A stretch of DNA of 32,262 nt from Acidobacteriota bacterium. GTDB lineage: Bacteria; Pseudomonadota; Alphaproteobacteria; Acetobacterales; Acetobacteraceae. A model generated the notes under the pieces. It was not told the origin of the DNA. It ran no database searches and was given only the letters and a program-made list of their open reading frames with translations. The DNA lies in assembly GCA_903970435.1 (NCBI GenBank), contig CAJCIS010000288.1:1-32262 (forward strand), in the 5' to 3' direction. Shown one piece after another: positions 15,537 through 24,778 of the stretch. How positions within the stretch are numbered: the first letter of the stretch is position 1; each line of letters opens with the position of its first letter. The translations under genes were made by a program, and so were the position numbers.

Positions 15537-16787
15537 GTGGAAAATGACGCAACCTCCAATCCCGACCAACCGGCCGCGCCGCGCCGTGGCGCCGCCCGTG
15601 CGCGCCGCCCTGGGCGATCCGCCCCCGCGCGCGCCGGTGCAGGATGGCCGTCAATCCTTTCCAAAACCCCAATCATCCTCGCCCTCCTCATCAATCTGCC
15701 CGTCACCCACATCCGCGCCCGCACCCGCGCCCAGGCGGAGGCCGGCGATTTTGTCCGCGTCAAGGACATCGCCGATGTCGAGGGCATTCGCGAAAACCAG
15801 CTGGTCGGCTATGGCCTGGTGGTTGGCCTGAACGGCACCGGCGACAAGCTGACTAACGCCGTATTCACCAAGGAATCGCTGGTCGGCATGCTGGAACGGC
15901 TCGGCGTGAACACCCGCGACCAGATCGCGACATTGCAAACCAAGAACGTCGCCGCCGTCATGGTCACCGCGTCGCTGCCCGCCTTTGCGCGCACCGGCAG
16001 CCGCATCGACGTTTCGGTTTCCGCCATCGGCGACGCAACCAATCTTTCCGGCGGCACGCTTCTGGTCACCCCGCTGATGGCCGCCGACGGCGAGGTTTAT
16101 TGCGTGGCACAAGGCGCCATTTCCACCGGCGCGGTCAGCGCAAAGGGTGCCGCCGGCAGCGTCACCCGCAACGTTCCGACAGCGGGCAAAATCGCCAACG
16201 GCGCCATTGTCGAACGCGAGGTGAATTTTTCGCTCGGCGCGCGCCCCGATCTTTTCCTCGCCCTGCGCAACCCCGACCTCACCACCGCACGCCGGATCGA
16301 GGGCGTGATCAACACCGCGCTCGGGTCCGGCACCGCGCAAGCCACCGATCCGCGCAGCGTCTCGCTCAAACTGAACGGGCGCGACGTGGTCGGCGCGCTG
16401 GCCGAAATCGAGGATCTGCGTGTCGAACCCGATACCGCTGCCGTCGTCATTATCGACGAGGCCAGCGGCACGATCGTCATGGGCGCCAATGTTCGCATCA
16501 GCACCGTGGCGATCGCACAAGGCAATCTCACCATTCGCGTATCGGAGAATGCGGAGGTCTCGCAGCCGGCCCCGTTCTCGAACGGCCGGACCACGATCAC
16601 GCCGCGCAGTTCGATTTCGGTGGATTCCGGCAGCGACCACAAGCTCGGCATGCTCACCTCGGCACCCACCTTGCGCGACCTGGTGGCCAGCCTGAATGCG
16701 CTCGGCGTCGGCCCGCGCGATCTGATCAGTATTCTTCAAGCCATAAAGGCAGCCGGCGCCTTGCAAGCCGATCTGGAAGTGCGATGA
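15537..16787 (+). CDS. flgI: Flagellar P-ring protein FlgI
   Basis: FlgI forms the periplasmic P ring. The conserved protein begins at about 15760 with VRVKDIADVEGIRENQLVGYGLVVGLNGTGD and continues through TPLMAADGEVYCVAQGA to LRDLVASLNALGVGPRDLISILQAIKAAGALQADLEV, a complete FlgI. The start is unresolved. GTG 15537 is the only usual start codon in this frame before the conserved part. It gives a long, basic N-terminal extension with a poor signal peptide. An ATG at 15644 in the next frame would give a better leader if one C in 15667-15670 were extra. The stop overlaps the flgJ ATG by four bases. Confidence 0.9.
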   Translation: MENDATSNPDQPAAPRRGAARARRPGRSAPARAGAGWPSILSKTPIILALLINLPVTHIRARTRAQAEAGDFVRVKDIADVEGIRENQLVGYGLVVGLNGTGDKLTNAVFTKESLVGMLERLGVNTRDQIATLQTKNVAAVMVTASLPAFARTGSRIDVSVSAIGDATNLSGGTLLVTPLMAADGEVYCVAQGAISTGAVSAKGAAGSVTRNVPTAGKIANGAIVEREVNFSLGARPDLFLALRNPDLTTARRIEGVINTALGSGTAQATDPRSVSLKLNGRDVVGALAEIEDLRVEPDTAAVVIIDEASGTIVMGANVRISTVAIAQGNLTIRVSENAEVSQPAPFSNGRTTITPRSSISVDSGSDHKLGMLTSAPTLRDLVASLNALGVGPRDLISILQAIKAAGALQADLEVR

Positions 16788-17116
16788 CCACGACAACCCC
16801 AATACCCAACCCAGCAACGAACTTTTCGCGCGAAAAACCTGCGCCACCGGCGCGTGGCGGCCTGGCGCCGCAATCGCGCGACAAGATCGACAAGGCCGCG
16901 CAGGATTTCACCGCCGTGGCGCTCGGTGAATTGCTGTCGCCGCTGTTCGAAACACTGAAGCAGGACGGCGGCAGTTTCGGCGGCGGACAAGGCGAGGCCG
17001 CGTGGCGGCCGATGCTGGTGCAGGAAATTGCCAAATCGATGGCGCTAAACGGCGGGCTGGGCATCACCACGCTCGTGACACAGGCGATGCTTCGCTTGCA
17101 GGAGAACGGCTCATGA
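16784..17116 (+). CDS. flgJ: Rod-binding protein, FlgJ N-terminal domain type
   Basis: This 110-residue protein corresponds to the rod-binding half of FlgJ, without the muramidase domain. That is the normal form in alphaproteobacteria, where it is sometimes named CheL. Family features are DKIDKAAQDFTAVALGELLSPLFETL at about 30-55 and WRPMLVQEIAKSMALNGGLGITTLV near the end. It caps rod assembly in the periplasm, and a separate hydrolase must open the peptidoglycan. Its ATG overlaps the flgI stop and its stop overlaps the next gene, so all three are translationally coupled. Confidence 0.88.
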   Translation: MTTTTPIPNPATNFSREKPAPPARGGLAPQSRDKIDKAAQDFTAVALGELLSPLFETLKQDGGSFGGGQGEAAWRPMLVQEIAKSMALNGGLGITTLVTQAMLRLQENGS

Positions 17117-17484
17117 TCCCATCGCTCGAACACGCCGTACAGGCCATGACAAAGCTTCTGATTGACGAAAATCAGGCGCTGGCCGAGATGAATTTCGCCC
17201 GTGCCGGCGCGCTTCTGGCGCCGAAACATGCAGCGGCGGACGCGCTCGCCGCGGCCTGGCGCGCCGCCACGGCAACCGAGGCGCCTCCGGCCGATCTCAT
17301 CAAGCTTGGTGAACTCGCGGAGGAAAATCGACGCCTGCTGAACCGCGCCATGCGCGTGCAGCGGCGCGTGCTCGACCTCGTCGCCAAGGCCGCGCGCAGC
17401 GCGCATCCCGCACCGCGCTACGGCGCCGGCGGACGCGTCGCCGGCGCCAACGGCGCGCCACGCAGTCTGCTCACGCGCATATAG
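17113..17484 (+). CDS. FlgN/FlbY-like flagellar protein
   Basis: The 123-residue product is mostly helical (MIPSLEHAVQAMTKLLIDENQALAEMNF at the start, EENRRLLNRAMRVQRRVLDLV in the middle), with a basic, Gly-rich tail. This pattern resembles the FlgN chaperone fold that holds hook-associated proteins before export. In Caulobacter a gene called flbY occupies this place after the flgI-flgJ(cheL) pair. The name is therefore partly positional. The ATG overlaps the flgJ stop by four bases, and a terminator follows. Confidence 0.7.
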   Translation: MIPSLEHAVQAMTKLLIDENQALAEMNFARAGALLAPKHAAADALAAAWRAATATEAPPADLIKLGELAEENRRLLNRAMRVQRRVLDLVAKAARSAHPAPRYGAGGRVAGANGAPRSLLTRI

Positions 17485-17507
17485 AAGTTTTACGCCCGCA
17501 AAGAAGA

Positions 17508-17544
17508 AACGGCCCGGTGCCGCCATCGGCAGCACCGGGCCGTT
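17508..17544. terminator. Bidirectional terminator
   Basis: AACGGCCCGGTGC (17508-17520) pairs perfectly with GCACCGGGCCGTT (17532-17544) across an 11-base loop, which can itself pair. It is flanked by A-rich sequence on the left and a T-rich stretch (TTCTACTTTC) on the right. It lies between convergent genes: the flgI operon from the left and the H1-like gene from the right. Confidence 0.85.
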
Positions 17545-17582
17545 CTACTTTCACCGTGAAAACCGGCAGCCAAAAACCGGAA

Positions 17583-18242
17583 TTAGGCCATTTCGCCTTC
17601 TTCGTGGGTCTCTGTCACTTCCGGCGCCGGCGTCATCGGCTCCATCGTCTTGGCAGCGTTCGGTCGGCGGCCACGACGTTTCGGCGTTGGTGCTTCGGCG
17701 GCAATCGCTTTGACGGCGCGCGGCGCACGTGTCTTGCGGGCCGGTTTGGCAGGTGCTGCGGCAGCGCGCGGCTTGCGGCCGGGCTTGGATGCGCCGTTGG
17801 CGGCAGCAAGTTTCGGCTTCGGGCCAGGCTTTTTCGGCGTCGCGGCCGCAGCCAAAGGCGTCTTGCGCGGACGGCCAACGCCACGTTTCGCCGGCGCGGC
17901 GGCCGTTTTCTTGGCGGCAGCCTTTGGCGCCTTGGCGGCTTTGACGGCTTTCTTCGGCGCGGCCTTCGCGGCCTTCGTTGCTTTGGTGGATTTGACGGCC
18001 TTGGCGGCTTTCGCCGGCTTGGCAGTCTTTTTCACGGTCGTCGCCTTCTTGGCGGCCGCGGCCTTTTTCACGCCGGGCTTCGGCCCCGGCTTCTTGCGCG
18101 TCGGCGCCGCCACGGCTTTCGTCGTGCGGCCGGTGGCCTTTTTCGCGGCGCCGGTGGTGCGTCCCGCACCCACACGCCGAGTTGTCGCGCGCATTGCCAT
18201 CGCCATTTCGCGAGGCGTGCCGCTGCTCTCTTCAGTGCTCAT
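17583..18242 (-). CDS. Histone H1-like Lys/Ala/Pro-rich protein with AT-hooks
   Basis: This 219-residue basic protein is low-complexity throughout: lysine, alanine and proline repeats (AKKATTVKKTAKPAKAAK) like eukaryotic histone H1 tails. At least five AT-hook-like cores occur: KKPGPKPG (50-57), GRPRK (123-127), KKPGPKPK (137-144), GRKPR (155-159) and RRGRRP (189-194). The acidic C-terminus (ETHEEGEMA) differs from the rest. It probably coats or bends DNA in the minor groove at AT-rich sites. ATG 18242 is chosen because the low-complexity part starts soon after and GAGAG lies upstream; the longer frame to 18398 has unrelated composition. It may bind the AT-rich repeats in this genome, which is speculation. 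Confidence 0.75.
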   Translation of the reverse strand: MSTEESSGTPREMAMAMRATTRRVGAGRTTGAAKKATGRTTKAVAAPTRKKPGPKPGVKKAAAAKKATTVKKTAKPAKAAKAVKSTKATKAAKAAPKKAVKAAKAPKAAAKKTAAAPAKRGVGRPRKTPLAAAATPKKPGPKPKLAAANGASKPGRKPRAAAAPAKPARKTRAPRAVKAIAAEAPTPKRRGRRPNAAKTMEPMTPAPEVTETHEEGEMA

Positions 18243-18574
18243 GATGTGACTCTCTCTCTCCTGTGTGCTTGACCTGCAATCGACGCGCTGCCCCATCGAT
18301 CTTTCGCGTCGCCGCGGCCGAACCGTGCTTGCCGGACGCGCGCGTCGCACGCAGGCAAGTGTGGAAAGGCAGCGCCAGAAGCTCGTACCCGAAGACATGC
18401 TGGGCAGGACATCGAAGGGTAGAGGCGCGTTGACAGACCGTTGCTCCTAAATTCACGCGTGTCTGGCGCGCTCGGCGCGAATCGCAAACATGCGTCGAAT
18501 TCCGCTATTCACCGCGACATAGGATCGTGTCAATCAAATTACGACATTCTTTTTTGAGGTGTTGCATAAAAAAA
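18243..18574. other. Upstream region of the H1-like gene, no gene seen
   Basis: About 330 bp hold no supported coding sequence. A possible minus-strand promoter has -35 TTGACA (18528-18533) and a weak -10 AATAGC (18504-18509) spaced 18 bp, which would leave a 260-base leader. A T-run and A-run (18549-18574) precede the large inverted repeat. The promoter is a weak call. Confidence 0.35.
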
Positions 18575-18763
18575 GGCCAGGGGCGCTGCCCCTGGACCCC
18601 GTCGTGCGAAGCACGCGGCGCGTGACGGACCAGTCCCCAGACCCCATCACTTTTGAAACTAGCTTGGCAGGACACGCAATTCTTGAACGAGTGGGGTCTG
18701 GGGACTGGTCCGTCACGCGCCGCGTGCTTCGCACGACAGGGCCCCCGGGCGGCGCCCCTGGCC
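18575..18763. repeat. Large inverted repeat with perfect 46-bp arms
   Basis: The arms at 18601-18646 and 18692-18737 are exact reverse complements over 46 bp, starting GTCGTGCGAAGCACGCGG, with a 45-bp spacer. Outer segments 18575-18600 and 18738-18763 pair imperfectly and contain the CCAGGGGC...GCCCCTGG unit also seen at 11378-11401. It lies between prpD and the H1-like gene, both on the minus strand. No open frame fits a transposase. Confidence 0.9.
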
Positions 18764-18775
18764 GTTTTCTTCCCG

Positions 18776-20275
18776 CTAAAAAATTCCCGCCTTCCCATCC
18801 TTCAGAGCACCCGCCGGCACAGCCACATTCAATTCCCCCAGTTCCCCGGCCGCCAATTTCGGCAGATTCTGCACCGCGTCGAGGAAACGCGCGCTCTCCT
18901 TGGCCGTTATGATGCCATCGGTGAGCGTCTGGAACTTGCGGATATAGTCAGCACGTTCGAACGGACGTGCGCCGTGCGGATGCGCATTCGCCACCGCCAG
19001 CTCGTCCACGATCCGTTCGCCGTCGCGCAGCACAACCTCCACGCGCGCACCGAACGCCAGCTCATTCGGATCGGTTGCGTGGTAGCGCCGTGTCCACTCC
19101 GGATCTTCGCGGGTTTCGATTTTGTGCCACAGCGCCACGGTGTCGGCCCGCCGGGCGCGCTTCGGCGCATAGCTGTCCACGTGATGCCAACGCCCATCCT
19201 GCAAGGCCACGGCAAAGATGTACATGATCGAATGATCCAGCGTCTCGCGGCTGGCATTCGGGTCCATCTTCTGCGGATCATTGGCGCCGGTGCCGATGAC
19301 GTAGTGCGTATGATGGCTGGTGTGCAGGATGATCTTGTCCACCGCGCCCAGATCGCCGATGCGTGCGCGCAGCTTGAACGCGAGATCGATCAGCGCCTGG
19401 CTTTGATATTCCGCGCTGTGCTCCTTGGTGAAACTGTCCAGAATGGCGCGCTTGTGTTCGCCCGGTGCCGGCAGCTTCACGTGATATTCGCTGTCCTTGC
19501 CGCCCAGCATCCACGCAATTACGCTGTCCTCGCCTTCATAGATCGGGCTCGGTGCGCCCTCGCCGCGCATGCAGCGATCCACCGCCTCGATCGCCAGCTT
19601 GCCCGAATGGGCCGGCGCGAACGCTTTCCAGCTGGAGATTTCGCCTTTCCGGCTCTGCCGTGTGGAGAAACTGACATGTACCGCCTGCTGCACCGCCTGG
19701 AAGATCGTTTCCGCCGGCAGCTTGAGCAAAGTACCAATGCCCGCCGCCTGCGCCGGGCACAGATGGGCGATGTGGTCCTTCTTGAATTCGTGCAGGCAGA
19801 TCGCCCGCACCAGGTCGATCTGGATTTCGTACCCTGTCGCAATGCCGCGAATCAGATCCTTGCCGGACTTATCCATCGTCTGCGCCACCGCCAGGATCGG
19901 CGGGATGTTGTCGCCCGGATGGCTGTAATCGGCAGCAAGAAACGTATCGTGGTAATCGAGCTCGCGCACCGCCGTGCCGTTCGCCCACGCAGCCCATTCG
20001 GGCGACACGCGCTTGCCTGGTGCGACGCCGAACACCGTCGCACCGCCTTTCCGCCCATGCCCCAGCGCCATGTCGCGCGCCGAAATCACCGGCCGGCGGT
20101 TGACGCTCGCAATCGCCACCGACGCATTGTCGATCATGCGGTTGATGATCATGGCCGCCACATCGCTCTCGACCGCCACCCGGTCGGCGGCGACCGCGGC
20201 GATTTTCCACGCGAGCTGGTCATCGCGCTTCAGATTTGATTTCGAGGGATGAACCCTCACCGTGTTGGTCTGCAT
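18776..20275 (-). CDS. prpD: 2-methylcitrate dehydratase-like PrpD
   Basis: PrpD removes water from 2-methylcitrate in the propionate-degrading methylcitrate cycle. The 499-residue MmgE/PrpD protein carries the characteristic [19 protein letters not shown] motif (about 110-128), later [16 protein letters not shown] and [20 protein letters not shown]. The length fits PrpD proper (about 480-500) better than shorter MmgE relatives. ATG 20275 is chosen because the longer frame to 20332 adds unsupported residues and purine-rich AGGAA and GGAG lie just upstream. No prpB or prpC is in the window, so the pathway role rests on family similarity. MmgE/PrpD proteins can have other substrates. Confidence 0.8.
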   Translation of the reverse strand: MQTNTVRVHPSKSNLKRDDQLAWKIAAVAADRVAVESDVAAMIINRMIDNASVAIASVNRRPVISARDMALGHGRKGGATVFGVAPGKRVSPEWAAWANGTAVRELDYHDTFLAADYSHPGDNIPPILAVAQTMDKSGKDLIRGIATGYEIQIDLVRAICLHEFKKDHIAHLCPAQAAGIGTLLKLPAETIFQAVQQAVHVSFSTRQSRKGEISSWKAFAPAHSGKLAIEAVDRCMRGEGAPSPIYEGEDSVIAWMLGGKDSEYHVKLPAPGEHKRAILDSFTKEHSAEYQSQALIDLAFKLRARIGDLGAVDKIILHTSHHTHYVIGTGANDPQKMDPNASRETLDHSIMYIFAVALQDGRWHHVDSYAPKRARRADTVALWHKIETREDPEWTRRYHATDPNELAFGARVEVVLRDGERIVDELAVANAHPHGARPFERADYIRKFQTLTDGIITAKESARFLDAVQNLPKLAAGELGELNVAVPAGALKDGKAGIF

Positions 20276-20368
20276 TTCCTGTACTTCTCCTGGTAAATCA
20301 TATTGAAGCCGCCGGGCCTGCGCTGCCGCCACATCCCGAACACGAAAAACGCTTCACGCGTAGCCCGT

Positions 20369-20400
20369 CATGCAGCGCAGCGGAATGCGGGGTTTCCCAC
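20369..20400 (+). repeat. Short dispersed repeat, second copy
   Basis: CATGCAGCGCAGCGGAATGC and flanking bases resemble 11293-11323. It lies between panC and prpD, which are both on the minus strand. The rest of the 244-bp gap shows nothing else. Confidence 0.5.
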
Positions 20401-20519
20401 GCCTGCGAGACCGGCGGCAACGCCCGCACAAGCACCCGGTCACGTCGTGCGGTGCGATGCGCCTTCGCATGGCACCCGCCTCACGGCGCCCACGCGATAG
20501 GTTGGATTTTGCGCGTCGC

Positions 20520-21380
20520 CTAAGCAGAAGCGATGTTATCCAGCAGCCGAACGCCGCCCAAACGCGCCGCCGCAATCAGCCGTGCCCCCGCGCCTGCCCG
20601 ATCGGTCTGCAGCAACGTCGCATTCTCCACCAGCGCAAGATAATCGGTTACGAAACCGTTCTCCTCCAGCCGGTCACGCCCGGCGGTCAACGCGTCGCCG
20701 GCGGATTGTCCGCCCGCCATCGCATCACGCGCTGCGCACAACACCGCGTATAGCAAAGGCGCCCGTGCCTTTTCCGGCGGCGTCAGAAATCGGTTGCGCG
20801 ACGACATGGCCAGTCCATCCGCCGCCCGCACCACCGGCGCGCCGATCACGCGCACCGGCAACGACAAATCCGCCGCCATGCGCCGGATCACTTGCAATTG
20901 CTGCCAATCCTTGTCGCCGAACACCGCCGCGTCCGGCCGCACCTGGCCGAACAATTTGGCAACGACGGTCGCCACGCCCCGGAAATGACCGGGACGCGCC
21001 GCACCTTCCCACCCCAGCGCAGGCCCGCCCACCTCGATGAAAGTCGCGTCGCCCGCGGGGTACATCACCGATACATCGGGCAGCCACGCGAGGTCGCAGC
21101 CGGCGTCGGCGAGTTTGCCCAAATCGCCCGCCTCGTCGCGCGGATAGCGCCCGAAATCCTCGAGCGGCCCGAATTGCGTCGGATTGACGAAAATCGACGC
21201 CGCAACCGCCGGCGCAGCCGGCTGCGAAACGGCCCGGGCCGTTTCGCGCGCTACCGACAACAACGTCAGATGGCCCGCGTGCAGGGCGCCCATGGTCGGC
21301 ACCAGCGCCAGGCCGCCATGGCGCGCCCGCAGGGCGGTCACGGCATCGGCGAGTTCCTCCCGGGTGCGCGCAATCAGCAT
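20520..21380 (-). CDS. panC: Pantothenate synthetase
   Basis: PanC joins pantoate and beta-alanine with ATP to form pantothenate, the vitamin B5 precursor of coenzyme A. The 286 residues begin MLIARTREEL. They carry the ATP-site HxGH motif in VPTMGALHAGHL (about 27-38), the NPTQFGP motif, the GDKDWQQLQVIRRM block and the MSSRNRFL loop that corresponds to KMSKS. Length and motifs are complete. ATG 21380 is the normal family start. A longer frame upstream reads only through the 28-bp repeat array and is rejected. panB is not adjacent. Confidence 0.97.
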   Translation of the reverse strand: MLIARTREELADAVTALRARHGGLALVPTMGALHAGHLTLLSVARETARAVSQPAAPAVAASIFVNPTQFGPLEDFGRYPRDEAGDLGKLADAGCDLAWLPDVSVMYPAGDATFIEVGGPALGWEGAARPGHFRGVATVVAKLFGQVRPDAAVFGDKDWQQLQVIRRMAADLSLPVRVIGAPVVRAADGLAMSSRNRFLTPPEKARAPLLYAVLCAARDAMAGGQSAGDALTAGRDRLEENGFVTDYLALVENATLLQTDRAGAGARLIAAARLGGVRLLDNIASA

Positions 21381-21409
21381 GGCGGCTACTTGCCGCCCGC
21401 CGCCCCGCC

Positions 21410-21549
21410 GCGCAACCGCGGCACCAAGGTGACCGCCGCGCAACCGCGGCACCACAGCGACCGCTGCGCAACCGCGGCACCAAGGCGACCACCGCGCAAC
21501 CGCGGCGCCACAGCGACCGCCGCGCAACCGCGGCGCCAAGGCGACCGCC
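21410..21549. repeat. Five tandem 28-bp units
   Basis: The units begin at 21410, 21438, 21466, 21494 and 21522, each starting GCGCAACCGCGGC. Units 1, 3 and 5 continue with CCAAGG, units 2 and 4 with CCACAG, so the real period is partly 56 bp. The array fills most of the divergent gap between panC and the DUF983 gene. It has no spacers and is not a CRISPR array. Confidence 0.92.
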
Positions 21550-21623
21550 GACACAAGTCGAGTTGCACCGCAGCATACAGGCGACCAGTTCTGAGAGACG
21601 TGCTAAGAGCCCGGTGAAATCCC

Positions 21624-22052
21624 ATGCCAGACACCCTCACCGACCCCGTCCTGTGGTCACCGCGCAACCCCGACATGGCGCAATCCTGGGCCAAACCGGG
21701 CGCGCTGACGGCGATGCTGCGCGGCGCAAGCGGCCGCTGCCCAAGCTGCGGCAAGGGGCGCCTGTTCCGCGGCTGGCTGCGCCAGGTGGACTCCTGCGAC
21801 CACTGCGCCGCCCCCCTTGGCGCCGTCCGGGCCGACGACGCACCGCCCTATTTTGTCATCTTCATCGTCGGCCATCTTGTCATCGGAACCCAAATTGCCC
21901 TCGATGGCGTGATGGGCCTGTCACTCCTGGCGGAGGCCGCCATTTTCCTGCCGCTGACCTTGGCCGCCAGCATGGCTCTTCTGCGCCCGGCGAAAGGCGC
22001 CACCATCGGCCTGATGCTGCAACTCGGCCTGGTGCCCGCGCGCGATGCCTGA
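21624..22052 (+). CDS. DUF983 membrane protein with zinc ribbon
   Basis: This 142-residue protein has a four-cysteine zinc-ribbon-like motif. RCPSCGKGRLF supplies the first pair and DSCDHC the second. Two hydrophobic transmembrane segments follow: PYFVIFIVGHLVIG and LLAEAAIFLPLTLAASMALL. This is the layout of DUF983, common in alphaproteobacteria and of unknown function, sometimes found near cytochrome oxidase genes. GGTGA lies just upstream of the ATG. The next gene starts 8 bp before its stop, so the two are probably translated together. Confidence 0.88.
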   Translation: MPDTLTDPVLWSPRNPDMAQSWAKPGALTAMLRGASGRCPSCGKGRLFRGWLRQVDSCDHCAAPLGAVRADDAPPYFVIFIVGHLVIGTQIALDGVMGLSLLAEAAIFLPLTLAASMALLRPAKGATIGLMLQLGLVPARDA

Positions 22053-22548
22053 AGACGCCGCGATCGCCCGCGTGGAGTCACCTTCCGGGCGCTCCCTGCT
22101 GCGGGTCGAACTGGACAGCGAGGGGCGCGGCGCCCTTTCGCCGCTGCAACAAGCCGACCTGGCGCAGGCCGTGCGCGACCTCGCCGTCGCCAACCGCTTC
22201 GTCCCGAAGGACCGCGTGGGTCCCTTCATCCTGCATTTGTCGATCGTCGAAGGCCGCCTCGTGTTCGACGTGCGCGATGTCGACAATGTTCCGCTCACCG
22301 CGCTGGGCCTCGCCCTGGGACCGTTCCGCCGTCTGATCAAGGACTATCAGATGCTGGTGGACAGCTACGCCCACGCCGTTCACGAAGGCCGCGAAGCCAG
22401 CATCCAGGCGATCGACATGGGCCGCCGCGGCCTGCACAACGAGGGCGCCACCTTGATGATGGAACGCCTCACCGGACGGGTTGAAATCGATTTCGAAACC
22501 GCGCGCCGCCTCTTCACCCTCGTCTGCGTCCTGCATCAGCGCATTTGA
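22045..22548 (+). CDS. UPF0262 family protein
   Basis: The 167-residue product matches the alphaproteobacterial UPF0262 family. That family has ALSPLQQADLAQAVRDL in the N-terminal third and GPFILHLSIVEGRLVFDVRD in the middle. Its highly conserved helix DYQMLVDSYAHAVHEG is followed by IQAIDMGRRGLHNEGA and a C-terminal FETARRLFTLVCVL. No enzymatic function is known for the family. It is soluble, with no signal peptide. The start overlaps the DUF983 gene by eight bases. The mtnA gene follows 85 bp downstream on the same strand. Confidence 0.93.
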   Translation: MPEDAAIARVESPSGRSLLRVELDSEGRGALSPLQQADLAQAVRDLAVANRFVPKDRVGPFILHLSIVEGRLVFDVRDVDNVPLTALGLALGPFRRLIKDYQMLVDSYAHAVHEGREASIQAIDMGRRGLHNEGATLMMERLTGRVEIDFETARRLFTLVCVLHQRI

Positions 22549-22570
22549 CCACCCTATATACTGTGCCCTC

Positions 22571-22613
22571 CTTTCTGCATTGTCCGCCTTCTGCATTGCC
22601 ATCCTTTCTGAAG
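22571..22613 (+). repeat. Short imperfect tandem repeat before mtnA
   Basis: CTTTCTGCATTGTCCGC is followed by CTTCTGCATTGCCATC and a partial third copy, CTTTCTGAAG. It ends 20 bp before the mtnA start in a pyrimidine-rich leader. Confidence 0.5.
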
Positions 22614-22633
22614 TTATCCGGAGCCCCCACCGC

Positions 22634-23731
<1,098 letters not shown>

Positions 23732-23732
23732 C

Positions 23733-23779
23733 AAGGAAGCAAGCCGTTCTTTTTTGAAAAAAAGAACCAAAAAACTTTT
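23733..23779 (+). repeat. AT-rich hairpin repeat, copy F
   Basis: Consensus-like forward copy directly after the mtnA stop, with a perfect GTTCTTTTTT / AAAAAAGAAC stem. It lies between mtnA and the convergent His-rich peptide gene. Confidence 0.9.
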
Positions 23780-23810
23780 GCTCAGGGGGCGCCCAACCCC
23801 GACACAATCC

Positions 23811-24026
23811 CTACGCGTTCGGCCCGGCAGCGGCCACCTTCTTCGCCGCGACAACGTGATGATGATGTTGCCCATGGTGTGTCACTGCCTTGGACGCATC
23901 GCCCGGCGGCGTCGCTGCCGCATGCGCGGGCGACACGGTTTCCGGCGGCGAGGTCTGCGCCATCGCCGGTAGCGTCATCGCGGTCAGCAGGCCGGTCGCC
24001 AGGAACGTGCGGTAGTAGCGGGGCAT
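23811..24026 (-). CDS. Small exported His-rich protein
   Basis: This 71-residue product starts MPRYYRTFLATGLLTAM and has a Sec signal peptide ending near PAMA (residue 23). The mature part of about 48 residues is Pro/Ala-rich and contains the histidine cluster HHGQHHHH near its middle, followed by VVAAKKVAAAGP. It could bind metal ions such as zinc, copper or nickel in the periplasm, but no family is recognised. ATG 24026 is chosen because AGGAG lies nine bases upstream; an in-frame ATG at 24035 lies directly on the ribosome site. It is downstream of the DedA-family gene on the same strand. Confidence 0.65.
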   Translation of the reverse strand: MPRYYRTFLATGLLTAMTLPAMAQTSPPETVSPAHAAATPPGDASKAVTHHGQHHHHVVAAKKVAAAGPNA

Positions 24027-24139
24027 TGTCGTCATCTCCTGTCCGGCATCAGCGCCGGTCGCAGGCACAATTGCGCATCGCGCACGGCAGGCTCTTGGCT
24101 GCTTTATGGCCGCATTGGGGCGCCGTGTGACTCAACGGC

Positions 24140-24718
24140 TCAAATGAAACGCAATGCCACAACCCCCGCCACCGCGGCGCCCGCCGCCACGCTCGTCACC
24201 AACGTCAGCCGCCGCTCGATAAAATCCCGCACCGAATCGCCGTACCGCCGCAGCAGCGCCGCCTCCAGAAAAAACCGCGCCCCCCGCGTCACCCCGCACG
24301 CGGCGACAAAAACGCCGAAGTCGAAATGCGCCGCCCCACTGGCAATAGTTACTAACTTGAAAGGTATCGGCGTCAATCCCTTGATCAAAATGACATACAT
24401 CCCCCACCGCGCATACATGGCACGAAAACTGCCCAGCGCCCCTTCCGCATGATAAAAGCGCAGGATCGGCAGCGCCACCCGATCGAGCAGTTCCGCCCCA
24501 ATCAGATACCCCAAACACGCGCCCGCCACGCTGGCCAAAGTACAAATAGCCGCCAGCACCCACGCAAGCCGCGGCCGCGCCAAAATCATCGGTATCAGCA
24601 GCGCATCCGGCGGAACGGGAAAAAAACTGCTCTCCGCAAAACTAACGCACGCCAACCAGACCGGCGCGCGAGGGCTGGCGGACAACTGCAGGATTTGATT
24701 ATAGAGGTTACGAAGCAT
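24140..24718 (-). CDS. DedA/YqaA-family membrane protein
   Basis: The 192-residue protein has the SNARE-associated (DedA) fold. SFAESSFFPVPPDALLIPM is the first conserved re-entrant region with its proline-rich turn, then a transmembrane helix (VLAAICTLASVAGACLGYLIG). KGLTPIPFKLVTIASGAAHFDF is the second conserved region. Further hydrophobic segments complete it. It matches the short YqaA branch of the family. Members are thought to act as lipid scramblases or flippases in the inner membrane. ATG 24718 gives the usual start; a longer frame to 24769 is possible. It follows the mlaD-DUF2155 block on the same strand, 60 bp away. Confidence 0.88.
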   Translation of the reverse strand: MLRNLYNQILQLSASPRAPVWLACVSFAESSFFPVPPDALLIPMILARPRLAWVLAAICTLASVAGACLGYLIGAELLDRVALPILRFYHAEGALGSFRAMYARWGMYVILIKGLTPIPFKLVTIASGAAHFDFGVFVAACGVTRGARFFLEAALLRRYGDSVRDFIERRLTLVTSVAAGAAVAGVVALRFI

Positions 24719-24778
24719 GCGGCGACATGGCACGAAACCAGCGGTAATCCCACCAAAAAGGCGGCTCAAAACGCTGTT

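Noticed and set aside
15651-16847. A long minus-strand frame over flgI
   Set aside because: flgI is certain on the plus strand; this is its antisense shadow.
18466-18480. A possible sigma-54 promoter (GG-N10-GC) upstream of the H1-like gene
   Set aside because: Only the GG and GC dinucleotides fit; the TTGC and TGGCAC boxes do not.
18776-20275. A full methylcitrate cycle operon
   Set aside because: Only prpD is present; prpB, prpC and acnD-type genes are not in the window.
21410-21549. 28-bp repeats as a CRISPR array
   Set aside because: The units are directly adjacent, with no spacers, and no cas genes are near.
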